Assembly (NCBI RefSeq): GCF_016403105.1
Contig: NZ_CP046156.1
Coordinates: forward strand, 62,001 to 126,000
Length of the DNA: 64,000 nucleotides
Source of the DNA: Leptolyngbya sp. BL0902
GTDB lineage: Bacteria > Cyanobacteriota > Cyanobacteriia > Phormidesmidales > Phormidesmidaceae
Direction of reading: 5' to 3'
Positions 1 through 12,531 of the stretch are shown here, piece after piece (the stretch's first letter is position 1; each line of letters begins with the position of its first letter). Position numbers and translations under genes: made by a program. The notes under the pieces were generated by a model, which was given only the letters and a program-made list of their open reading frames with translations, was not told the DNA's origin and ran no database searches.

Positions 1-313
1 TCCGTCGCGCCACCACCAGCCGATGTACCCCCTCAAGGGTTTGCTGGTAGCGGGCCAGTTGCCGATAGCCCCGCTCAATCGCCACTAGCCGACCATAGCA
101 ATAGCCCATCCGCGATAGGTAGGCCACCGGAATATCCCGCCATAGACAGGCCCGAATCGCCTGGGTCGTCAACTGCGACTGCCCAAACACCAACACCTGC
201 TCCAGTAACGGCAACGCCACCTGCTGAACCACCTCATTCCGTTGCTTCACCAACAGCGACTCCTGCTGAAGGCAGACATAGCAGCCCTGCTGGGAAATAT
301 AAAGCGTCCGCAT
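1..313 (-). CDS. cas1: CRISPR integrase Cas1, N-terminal part (runs off the left edge)
   Basis: I translated the reverse strand from an ATG at 313 to the window edge. The protein opens MRTLYISQQGCYVCLQQES and continues with LLEQVLVFGQSQLTTQAI and a WRDIPVAYLSRMGYCYGR segment, the typical N-terminal beta-domain of Cas1. Cas1 is the metal-dependent integrase that, with Cas2, inserts new spacers into CRISPR arrays. The catalytic Glu/His/Asp residues lie in the C-terminal domain outside the window, so activity cannot be judged. The start codon overlaps the stop of the upstream small gene (TAATG), so the two are probably translationally coupled. It is the last visible gene of the minus-strand III-B operon; cas2 and the array probably lie further left. 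Confidence 0.93.
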   Translation of the reverse strand, partial: MRTLYISQQGCYVCLQQESLLVKQRNEVVQQVALPLLEQVLVFGQSQLTTQAIRACLWRDIPVAYLSRMGYCYGRLVAIERGYRQLARYQQTLEGVHRLVVARR

Positions 314-645
314 TAGCGATACCGGGAAGGCGGATCCACATCATCCCGCCGCTGAATAGAGCGGTTATTGGGCCGACCAGGCAAACTCTCTACCGAGGCC
401 CGCCCGCCCTGGAGGAAATAGACCACCCCATCCCCCGCCGTCGTCATCACCAGCGTAGACGCCGCCACCAAGAGCGTATTAGCGATCACCGCCGCCAGCC
501 CCAAGGGTGCAATCAACAAAATCGCCAAGGTAATGCCGCCGTTAAACACCGACACCACCGCATTCCGTACCAGCGCCGCCCGCATCGTTACATACATCAT
601 CCCAACTCCAGGAAGAAACAACTTCCTCAACCCTAGCCAAGGCAC
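313..645 (-). CDS. Small membrane protein of the CRISPR locus, Csx18-like
   Basis: This 110-residue protein has two hydrophobic stretches (about residues 29-48 and 49-68, around AILLIAPLGLAAVIANTLLV) and a polar, Arg-rich tail ending PPSRYR. It lies immediately upstream of cas1 with a TAATG overlap, and type III-B loci of cyanobacteria often carry a short two-helix protein, Csx18, at this place. I assign it to that family from size, topology and position, not from a diagnostic motif. Its role in the family is unknown to me; a membrane-linked accessory function in adaptation or immunity is plausible. No clear Shine-Dalgarno sequence precedes the ATG. A CRISPR-repeat-like element lies 15 bp upstream of the start. 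Confidence 0.6.
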   Translation of the reverse strand: MPWLGLRKLFLPGVGMMYVTMRAALVRNAVVSVFNGGITLAILLIAPLGLAAVIANTLLVAASTLVMTTAGDGVVYFLQGGRASVESLPGRPNNRSIQRRDDVDPPSRYR

Positions 646-659
646 AGGCCAGTGAGAAG

Positions 660-681
660 GGTTTCAACGCGAACGACGAAA
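660..681 (-). repeat. CRISPR-repeat-3'-end-like element, copy A
   Basis: Read on the minus strand this 22-mer contains TTTCGTCGTTCGCGTTGAAA and then CC. An almost identical copy (one G/A difference) lies at 12309-12330 in the same orientation. It contains GTTGAAAC, which resembles the 8-nt 5' handle at the 3' end of many CRISPR repeats. It lies 15 bp upstream of the csx18-like start. It could be a solo repeat, a regulatory repeat-like RNA or a protein-binding site. Confidence 0.6.
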
Positions 682-701
682 GGAAGCTGGATTCCCAGGG
701 T

Positions 702-1991
702 TTAACCCAAAAGTGGCTGATTCGCGGCAGGAAAAGTACTCTCTAACAACTGACTAATCGCATCATTAAGCTGATTAAAGGGATTAGTCAGTTCCTGTAA
801 TCCAAGATGTTCTAGAATCCGACGTAAAGCCTGAAGAATCGCATTAGCATCGCTCAAGTCAGAGATTCCTTCAAATTGGTGAATATAGCGATTACGCTGT
901 TCGCAACAAGCCCCCAGAAACTCAAGATCCGCAAGTTGAGGAAATTGCCCATATCTCAGAATCGCTAAAAGCGTTGGACGATTTGGAAAGCCATCTAGCC
1001 GAAGGGGATAACTCTTAAACTTAGAGTCTTGGAGAAATTGATAGAGCTGAGGTCGGTTTTGGCTGAGATGACGCCAGAATGCTTCCGTCTCATCAAAACC
1101 CTTGGGTAAGCTAGGCCGTTGATCCAATTGCTGCGAAACAAAGTGCTCCAGCGCCATCTCCAAGAACTGTGATACCCGCACCAAAAAATCTGAAAACTGA
1201 CGATTTTTTAACTCCACCACGCCATTAAAATAAGCCTCCTGCATCAGCGCCAGAGCATCGCGTTGAAGTAACACCTCCACCGAAGACCGCCAGGGTTGCA
1301 TAGAAGCCGTACCCAGCCCCTTCAAAGCATCCTTCGCCCCACCAAAATCCAACGACAATCGCCGATGACCATAGGTCAATAGGGCTTCCAGAGTAGGCGT
1401 CGCCAGCCCCGCCGTCCTCAGCGTTGTCAGCCCGCCCACGTAGTTATAATCCTGCAACTGTTGCCGAATCGCCCGAATATCAAACGCCTGCCGCAACACC
1501 TGAATGTTGCTCTCAAACACCCGCGCCTGACCGGGCTGCTGTTCCTTCGGATTCCGCACCTGCCACAAACGACTCTTAGGCGCATAGCCCGCCGCCTGCA
1601 AAATACTCCAGGCCGACTTCATCACCGGAGTGCCCGAAGACCCATTAATCTCCAGGCGATCCGCCGCCGCCAAGGCCACCCCCAACCCCCGCTGAGCCAC
1701 CTGCACCGCCAACCACAAATTTACCGGATCATGGGACAACTCTTCCCCCACCGAAATCAGATCAACCGCACTCGGCGCAAAGTGAAAAGGCGCATCCGTG
1801 AGCCAACCCTGGGTCAATTCCGCCCGCTCTGCCGTCCCACTCGCCCCCGTTGTGTAGAGCAATATTACCCGCTGAACCGCCTGCTGATTTGCCATTAAAT
1901 GGCGCACCAAACTAATAATTGAGCCATCTTCACGGGTTCCATCCGAAACCGGATCTTGATTACCTACAAAAGAAATCAGAACACTCGCCAT
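702..1991 (-). CDS. CARF-HEPN ribonuclease, Csm6/Csx1-type (first of two)
   Basis: The 429-residue protein starts VLISFVGNQDPVS, a Rossmann-like first strand and loop as in CARF domains, and has a second CARF signature NGSSGTPVMKSAW near residues 115-127. This glycine/threonine-rich loop normally contacts cyclic oligoadenylate. The C-terminal helical half carries RNRYIH (residues 366-371), an RX4H HEPN ribonuclease motif. In type III immunity Cas10 makes cyclic oligoadenylate when target RNA is bound, and CARF-HEPN dimers then cut RNA non-specifically. The gene is in the cmr operon, downstream of a YbjN-like gene. It differs strongly from the other CARF-HEPN protein here and may answer a different ring size. 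The exact subfamily name is uncertain. Confidence 0.82.
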   Translation of the reverse strand: MASVLISFVGNQDPVSDGTREDGSIISLVRHLMANQQAVQRVILLYTTGASGTAERAELTQGWLTDAPFHFAPSAVDLISVGEELSHDPVNLWLAVQVAQRGLGVALAAADRLEINGSSGTPVMKSAWSILQAAGYAPKSRLWQVRNPKEQQPGQARVFESNIQVLRQAFDIRAIRQQLQDYNYVGGLTTLRTAGLATPTLEALLTYGHRRLSLDFGGAKDALKGLGTASMQPWRSSVEVLLQRDALALMQEAYFNGVVELKNRQFSDFLVRVSQFLEMALEHFVSQQLDQRPSLPKGFDETEAFWRHLSQNRPQLYQFLQDSKFKSYPLRLDGFPNRPTLLAILRYGQFPQLADLEFLGACCEQRNRYIHQFEGISDLSDANAILQALRRILEHLGLQELTNPFNQLNDAISQLLESTFPAANQPLLG

Positions 1992-2032
1992 GACAATAAG
2001 ACGTCCAACTCAGGGATAGCTACAGCACGAAA

Positions 2033-2464
2033 CTAGAGATCATCCTTTCCAGTCAGAACCTCTTCCATGTCATCCGCTATACGCAATACTAACGAAAGAC
2101 TCTGTGCAAAGGATTTAGGATCGCAATTCGCCGCAATTTGAATGCAGAACGTCACCAAATAGGTATTGTCTCCCACATCCATCAATCGCCAAGAACCAAT
2201 CTTTAAATCATGGTTCTTCATCAGCAGCGTATTGGCCGTATCAATATCTAAATAGCCCTTAGACACATAGGCCACCGACCACAATTCACGAATCTCAAAG
2301 TCGTTAATAAACTGGGTATCCGAGTTGATATAGGCCAACTGTGATCGGCCATCATCAAACTTAACACCAATCTTAAAGTCACCATCGCCATCAACGGAAT
2401 AGTTAAGCTCTAGAGCATCAAGCATTCGCTTAACGCGGGGGTCGCCTTGGGGTGCGCCAAACAT
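2033..2464 (-). CDS. YbjN-like / type III secretion chaperone-fold small protein
   Basis: This 143-residue acidic protein has the rhythm of the YbjN family: an early segment SVDGDGDFKIGVKFDDGRSQ, a middle LLMKNHDLKIGSWRL, then TYLVTFCIQIAANC and a closing helix with LRIADDMEEVLTGKD. In that family the fold is the alpha/beta sandwich of type III secretion chaperones, used for protein-protein contacts rather than catalysis. No catalytic residues stand out. It is sandwiched between two CARF-HEPN nucleases, so it may chaperone or restrain one of them; this is inference from position only. It could instead be an independent gene caught in the operon. Confidence 0.6.
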   Translation of the reverse strand: MFGAPQGDPRVKRMLDALELNYSVDGDGDFKIGVKFDDGRSQLAYINSDTQFINDFEIRELWSVAYVSKGYLDIDTANTLLMKNHDLKIGSWRLMDVGDNTYLVTFCIQIAANCDPKSFAQSLSLVLRIADDMEEVLTGKDDL

Positions 2465-2503
2465 GGTCGGTTCTCCTGGTATAGGTAGGTGGAAGCAGAA
2501 TCA

Positions 2504-4039
2504 TTAAGACTGAAGTTGCTCAATACCCCAATGGTAAAGGTCTTGCAGCAGAGAGCGATCTGGTATAGGACAGTCGGGTTGACAGAACTGCTGGATGAAT
2601 ATCTCGATAGCTTGATATAGCTTTTCGTCTGACAAATCAGTCTCCCCAGATAAATTCAGATGGCTAACAAAAACATCAAAGTGAAGCGGCTCATTTTTAT
2701 GAACAATATCGTTACGCATATCATTCATCCAAGCCAGAGTCTTGACTAATGAATTATTGTCTTGTAAGTCACAAATGATTTTCCAGGCATTTCGCAAATC
2801 CCAAAAAGTAGCTTTGTATTTTACGCCCCAATTTTTCTTACTTTCTGGTGGTGTTACATAGCCTTTCTCAATCCAATCTTCATTTTGATATCGCCAAAAT
2901 AGCAATCTTTCTATGACTTGGACAAATTGCAAGAATGCTGAAGTGTAACTATGACGATGAAGGTTTACATAGATGGCTAGACGCGACTCCCAAATACTAA
3001 AATAACGGCTCTCTGGAGTTTGCTTTTGTTTAGACTTGCAAAGAATTTCAATATCCTTTAGCCATTGCTTGCGAACGTCAGGCAGGACTTTGCGTTTGGT
3101 AGGTGTTTGGTTTAGCCATATCTGTAGTCCTTGCAATGCGTCCAATAGCTGCCAATTACTTGCTAAGGCTAAGTATTCGGCTAAGTCATACAAGGCTTGA
3201 TAGCGATCTCGATGTGCCGAAAGCCAAACTCTAGCTTCTGCAAAGTCTCCTCGTTTCCAAGCGGAGAGAATACGCTCTCTTTCCAAAGGCCAAAAGTATT
3301 GTCCAAGATTCACCGCACGACATTCTTGGGCAGTAGTTACCGTCTTTACCGCATCACTCAACTGGGGATAGAGCGGACGAGCCTCAATGGGGCTGACCGT
3401 CACCACCTGGCAATCCCGCACTAGGGCTGCTGCACAGATGCTCAGCCCCTCAGACATGGCAGGGGTTGCGCCCTTGTTTTCAATCAGCAGAGTAAAGTCG
3501 TCATCCCCTAGCTGGCGAGTACCCAGAGCAAAGGGCAGAAGTTCGCTTTCCAGTACGTCGCGAATTACCTCTGCATCCACGGCCCCCACCGTAGGCCGAA
3601 AGACCTTGACCGACAACTCTGGATACCTTTCCCGTAGCTTCCCAGCCATTAGCTCAGATAGCCAAGCCGTATCCATGCGGCGATAGTTCCAGGACACGCT
3701 TTCGGGTTGCTGGGTGCCCCACAAAACGACATGGCTTAGTCCCTGGGGTAAATACTGGTTAAGGATGACCTGATCCAGCAGTAGCTCGACGTTTTGAAAG
3801 CCACTCCCCTGGCAGTGCTGATAAAGGCGGTGGCCCAAATCCCAAACGCTCCAGGGATAGGGGCGAGCACTCCCCTCGTCTTGGTGGTGCCCTCGTTCTA
3901 ACCCCAGCTCATCTTGATACAGTTCATCAATATGGGCAGGGTCGCTTTTGCTGCCATCAGCCCCCAGGCTGCGAACAACACCATCCTTGCACCGCCAACC
4001 CACTTGGCGCGTTCCAACGGTGATGATGAGCGTTTTCAT
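2504..4039 (-). CDS. CARF-HEPN ribonuclease, Csm6/Csx1-type (second)
   Basis: I chose the ATG at 4039 because it opens a typical CARF first strand (MKTLIITVGTRQVGW) and is preceded by AAGGA at good spacing; the frame stays open 17 codons further upstream. The 511-residue protein has a second CARF loop, ENKGATPAMSEGL, near residues 188-200, a helical linker, and a C-terminal HEPN domain with RNDIVH (residues 442-447) as the RX4H motif. The predicted role is cyclic-oligoadenylate-triggered, sequence-independent RNA cleavage. It follows the cmr6-cmr1 fusion in the operon. It has little evident similarity to the other CARF-HEPN protein except for these motifs. Confidence 0.85.
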   Translation of the reverse strand: MKTLIITVGTRQVGWRCKDGVVRSLGADGSKSDPAHIDELYQDELGLERGHHQDEGSARPYPWSVWDLGHRLYQHCQGSGFQNVELLLDQVILNQYLPQGLSHVVLWGTQQPESVSWNYRRMDTAWLSELMAGKLRERYPELSVKVFRPTVGAVDAEVIRDVLESELLPFALGTRQLGDDDFTLLIENKGATPAMSEGLSICAAALVRDCQVVTVSPIEARPLYPQLSDAVKTVTTAQECRAVNLGQYFWPLERERILSAWKRGDFAEARVWLSAHRDRYQALYDLAEYLALASNWQLLDALQGLQIWLNQTPTKRKVLPDVRKQWLKDIEILCKSKQKQTPESRYFSIWESRLAIYVNLHRHSYTSAFLQFVQVIERLLFWRYQNEDWIEKGYVTPPESKKNWGVKYKATFWDLRNAWKIICDLQDNNSLVKTLAWMNDMRNDIVHKNEPLHFDVFVSHLNLSGETDLSDEKLYQAIEIFIQQFCQPDCPIPDRSLLQDLYHWGIEQLQS

Positions 4040-4128
4040 AAAGCCTGTTCCTTTTTCAGAGCATAAAGAATCGCCAAGCAAGTGATGCAAGTTTGCTTGT
4101 GGGTTAGGATGTCAAAGTCGCTGATGAC

Positions 4129-6135
4129 CTAAGCAAACGGAAAGATTTGTACATAGTTGCCACGAGCTTGACGCTTAAGCTCGTCGAGATAGCACCTCCG
4201 TGGATTTTGAGTTGCACCAAAGACTGTAACGATTTGGTAGTCTCCAAATTCTGAGATCAGGATAGGGGATGGTACAGCCTTCCGTTCTACTTCCCGTCCA
4301 TACATTAGAACTCTATCAGTTTTTGCACCTCCACAAAGACTTTTAGCATCTCTCCACTTTTTGTCGTTTTCTAAGGTATGCAGTTGTTGATGTAAAAGAT
4401 CTAGAGAAAAAGATTTTCTGCCGTTAGATTTTTTGTCAATAATCAAAACGACACAATTTTTATCGACTGCATCTACCCAAGTATGAGCCTCTACATCTAA
4501 CGCAGAAAGGGGCTTATTGATGGCATTTATTCTCTGATCTAACTTTTCAAGTTTCAATAAATCTTCGATTGATTTATGAAAGTTTGAAAAGTGAATCTGA
4601 AAAACTTTCTTAGATTCGTTCAGGGATTCAGGCAGTTCCCAGAAATCATCTGCCTCGTCATAAAGAAAGCTTGAACCTCGCCAGCGTGGATTGCCATTAC
4701 GGGAATAACAAGGTCGTCTTGCACCTTGTCCTACTCCTCCTAAGTGAAAGGCCAACCAGACTAGCGATTTGGTTAACGTCTTGAGAACATCTTTGTGTTC
4801 ACTTGAGAAAAAACTATCTGATGGATAAATAGTCAGATTTCCTTGTTGTTGCGCCGGATCATCTTTTGTTTCTTTGAAGGAGTCATATTCAATTGTCCGA
4901 AATTTTAACCATCCTCGTACCTGTTTTGGGTTAATCGCCCCAAAAAGCTGCCCCTCTAGTTGCTGTACCTCCCGCGATGGTAACACCCCCAGGGCAAAGG
5001 CTCTGAACCAATAGCGCAACATCGACTTGAACGCCACCGGGCGTACCTCAGCATCAGGATTTCCCCGCATCTGCCACTCATCGCGTTTATTCTTTCCCCA
5101 CTGAGTGAACTTTTGCCGACCATGAATGAGTTGGCCTTCTAAGGTGAAATCTAGGCTAAAGAAAGCATCATCTAAAGCTTTCTGACCTGCCCGGACTAAG
5201 CTTCCATAGCCCGTATTGACTTGAGAGCCAATACCTGAAGCTAGGCCACGGCTAAGCCATTGCTTAACCTGTTCTAGGATTTCTGGATCACCAGCACTTG
5301 TAGAGCGCAACCCAATTAAAAAGGTCGCCTCATTCAGCGAGTAGAAGGGATTGGGGTTCGGAGAATAGAGCAAATCTCGCCCTGCGGCATCCCACGACCA
5401 AATGTTGTTAGCCATATCAACGGTTAAGCCCCCGCCTTTACCCGATTGTTGGGGTAGAGGGTAGGCATCGAGAAAAACAACTTTACCAGATCGTTCTTCA
5501 CTCCATTTGCTGTCCAGATAGCCAAAATATTGCCGAGAAATTTTCTCTTCCGCCTGTTTCCAAGATAATCCTTCTTGCTCCATCCGTTCCCGGATCGCCT
5601 GGGTTCTAGCGACACCACGTAATGTACTGGCCGGAATATAGGGCATTCCTAGAGCGTCAAAGGCAGGTAGCAAGATGCTCTCCGGCCCCCGGTGCCCACC
5701 CACCCGAATGCGCCACAGACATTTAACCTGAAAGGTATTCCCCTCCCCGGCAATGAGCTTAGTGCGGTTGGTCAAGGTATTGAGGCGATCCCGATAATTA
5801 GCCTTCTCCTCCGCCATCTGGAGAATCTGCACCTTAGTCGCGTCTTTGGTACCATCCTCCTTCTGATAAGCTCGCATCCACCGCAGATACTCCACAAAGC
5901 TGGCTGTCGGATCTGGGGTCGCATCTGGGGTAATGAGCCAAGGCGAAGGTTCACCACCGTTACCGCCGCCTCGTCCACCATTGCCGCCACTACCTCCATT
6001 ACTTCCACCGTCAGAACCTTTGCGTTTAGGTGATGGAATTATCCTTTTGGGATTATTAGAATTTGACTGCTGAGATGATCTAGATACTGACTTGGACTTT
6101 TCTGACCATTGAGGCTTTTTTAATGGATCAACCAT
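4129..6135 (-). CDS. Fused Cmr6-Cmr1 RAMP protein of the type III-B complex
   Basis: The 668-residue protein has a Ser/Gly-rich N-terminal tail (Gly/Asn/Ser run at about residues 42-63), then a Cmr6-like RAMP domain with LPAFDALGMPYIPASTLRG and a later glycine-rich loop GIGSQVNTGYGSL. A second domain with RPVAFKSMLRYWFRAFALG, QLFGAINPKQVRGWLKFR and GGVGQGARRP matches Cmr1. Cmr6 and Cmr1 cap the 3' side of the crRNA-Cmr4/Cmr5 filament and contact the start of the target duplex. No separate cmr1 is seen, so the fusion accounts for both subunits. It lies between cmr5 and the CARF-HEPN gene. The order Cmr6 then Cmr1 is my reading of the motifs. Confidence 0.82.
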   Translation of the reverse strand: MVDPLKKPQWSEKSKSVSRSSQQSNSNNPKRIIPSPKRKGSDGGSNGGSGGNGGRGGGNGGEPSPWLITPDATPDPTASFVEYLRWMRAYQKEDGTKDATKVQILQMAEEKANYRDRLNTLTNRTKLIAGEGNTFQVKCLWRIRVGGHRGPESILLPAFDALGMPYIPASTLRGVARTQAIRERMEQEGLSWKQAEEKISRQYFGYLDSKWSEERSGKVVFLDAYPLPQQSGKGGGLTVDMANNIWSWDAAGRDLLYSPNPNPFYSLNEATFLIGLRSTSAGDPEILEQVKQWLSRGLASGIGSQVNTGYGSLVRAGQKALDDAFFSLDFTLEGQLIHGRQKFTQWGKNKRDEWQMRGNPDAEVRPVAFKSMLRYWFRAFALGVLPSREVQQLEGQLFGAINPKQVRGWLKFRTIEYDSFKETKDDPAQQQGNLTIYPSDSFFSSEHKDVLKTLTKSLVWLAFHLGGVGQGARRPCYSRNGNPRWRGSSFLYDEADDFWELPESLNESKKVFQIHFSNFHKSIEDLLKLEKLDQRINAINKPLSALDVEAHTWVDAVDKNCVVLIIDKKSNGRKSFSLDLLHQQLHTLENDKKWRDAKSLCGGAKTDRVLMYGREVERKAVPSPILISEFGDYQIVTVFGATQNPRRCYLDELKRQARGNYVQIFPFA

Positions 6136-6141
6136 AATTAA

Positions 6142-6534
6142 TTACTCTCCTAGTTCAATCCCAACATACACAGCCGTAGCCCAAAAGCTAAATTCCTGAG
6201 CAATTATTAAACCTAGGCCAGTAAGTCCCAAGTAGTCATCAGCGTCTAGTTTCTTTAAAATCTCTAATCCGTCAGAACTTGACAGATTCTTTGTTTCTGA
6301 GATTTTTTCTAGACATTCAAAAAACGTTTTGACAATCTGCTTTTTACCTTCCTGACTAAGAGCTTTTTCCTCTGCCTTCAAGCGCATCAGTCCCCAGGTC
6401 GAAAGATAGGTATATAGCTCAACAGCCTGATTTTTCTGATCCTTAAGTGTTGAGTTATCACCTTGGTGATCTAGGCTCAATTTATTTAGTGCCTCATAGA
6501 CAGGCTTTCCCATTGTGCGCGGATCAAATCCCAT
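6142..6534 (-). CDS. cmr5: Cmr5, small subunit of the type III-B complex
   Basis: This 130-residue all-helical protein has the Cmr5 pattern: a basic middle (YLSTWGLMRLKAEEKA), then a helix pair ending DYLGLTGLGLIIAQEFSFWA. Cmr5 forms the minor helical filament that packs along Cmr4 and helps hold the target RNA. The length fits the family (about 110-160 residues). It lies 7 bp upstream of the cmr6-cmr1 start and just downstream of the toxin gene that interrupts the operon. Confidence 0.85.
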   Translation of the reverse strand: MGFDPRTMGKPVYEALNKLSLDHQGDNSTLKDQKNQAVELYTYLSTWGLMRLKAEEKALSQEGKKQIVKTFFECLEKISETKNLSSSDGLEILKKLDADDYLGLTGLGLIIAQEFSFWATAVYVGIELGE

Positions 6535-6557
6535 AGCCCTTTTCCCTTTGAAAGCGA

Positions 6558-6812
6558 TTAACGGTAAATATCTCGACGATGCCCAATGTGAACTACCTCG
6601 ACAGTTTTCTGAGCATCATCAATGGTGTAAAGCACTCGATAATCTCCTACTCGAATGCGCCAACCTTCTCGACCTTGGAGCTTTTTACACCCAGCAGGAC
6701 GGGGTTCCTCAGCCAAGGCTCTAAGGGCATCCCGAACCCGCTCAAAGACACCGGGGGGCAAATTTCCCAGTTCCTTTTGAGCTCGTCGTAAAATGGAGAC
6801 CTGATAGCTCAT
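6558..6812 (-). CDS. RelE/ParE-family toxin
   Basis: The 84-residue protein matches the RelE fold: YQVSILRRAQKELGNLP at the N-terminus, a central helix-turn with PRPAGCKKLQGREGWRIRVG, then YRVLYTIDDAQKTVEVVHIG and RRDIYR at the end. RelE toxins cleave mRNA in the ribosomal A site; the related ParE toxins poison gyrase. The C-terminal HIGHRRDIYR motif is typical of the RelE/YoeB-like branch. Its start overlaps the stop of the upstream antitoxin by 4 nt. The pair lies inside the cmr operon, between cmr4 and cmr5, in the same orientation. Confidence 0.9.
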   Translation of the reverse strand: MSYQVSILRRAQKELGNLPPGVFERVRDALRALAEEPRPAGCKKLQGREGWRIRVGDYRVLYTIDDAQKTVEVVHIGHRRDIYR

Positions 6813-7021
6813 GGGGATGAGGTCCGCTGAGCTTCGATTTCCATGATCGCATCTTCCAGAGGCATAGATTCATCCTCGGATGCTACTGCCTGATCAAAGG
6901 CATAAAGCGATTCCAACTCCTCCAGCTTGTCGAGCAACTGCTGATAGGCGGCAATATCCAGCAACACGCCAATGCGGTTGCCCTGGTCATCAGTGAGATA
7001 ACGTTCCTGCAAGCTGTCCAT
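6809..7021 (-). CDS. Antitoxin of the RelE pair
   Basis: This 70-residue acidic protein begins MDSLQERYLTDDQGNRIGV and has IAAYQQLLDKLEELESL followed by an acidic tail. The short leading strand with a 'DxxGNRxGVLLDI..Y' pattern is common in small prevent-host-death/RelB-like antitoxins that pair with RelE toxins. It overlaps the toxin start (ATGA), the usual translational coupling. It starts 27 bp downstream of the cmr4 stop. It is expected to bind and neutralise the toxin and repress the local promoter, if one exists inside this operon. Confidence 0.83.
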   Translation of the reverse strand: MDSLQERYLTDDQGNRIGVLLDIAAYQQLLDKLEELESLYAFDQAVASEDESMPLEDAIMEIEAQRTSSP

Positions 7022-7047
7022 AGGGCCACTGTTCCTTAGCGAATGGG

Positions 7048-12216
<5,169 letters not shown>

Positions 12217-12308
12217 AGAACATGCCTGTGCGGTGGGATAGGGCTATACGGAGTGGATAGCCAGCGAACCATAGGCCCAGTATGGCTGAGCTTTTTGGAA
12301 AAGAAAAT

Positions 12309-12330
12309 GGTTTTAACGCGAACGACGAAA
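12309..12330 (-). repeat. CRISPR-repeat-3'-end-like element, copy B, upstream of cas10
   Basis: The minus strand reads TTTCGTCGTTCGCGTTAAAA then CC, matching copy A at 660-681 at 21 of 22 positions. It lies between the cas10 start and the divergent kinase-WYL gene, a natural place for operon control. No similar unit or spacer is found next to it, so it is not an array. Confidence 0.6.
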
Positions 12331-12531
12331 CGACCCACCTATCCTTGAATACCCAAGGACGCGAGAGGAATAACGGGGACTCGACATCTCTTTAGAAGAC
12401 TTTGCAGGACGTTACCTAGGGATACCAACCGTTACGTTAGGCGTGGCCCTGAGTTCGTCCTTCGCGCTGGGCAGCGGCAGCGCTAGATCTGCGCTCCTAC
12501 AATGGGCCTATTCCTTCCAGGGAGGACGGGT

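Noticed and set aside
5960-6010. Repetitive GC-rich DNA resembling a small tandem repeat
   Set aside because: It is coding: it encodes the Gly/Asn/Ser-rich tail of the Cmr6-Cmr1 fusion.
5692-6033. Plus-strand frame across the start of the Cmr6-Cmr1 gene
   Set aside because: It is an antisense shadow with no protein features; the minus-strand frame has clear RAMP motifs.
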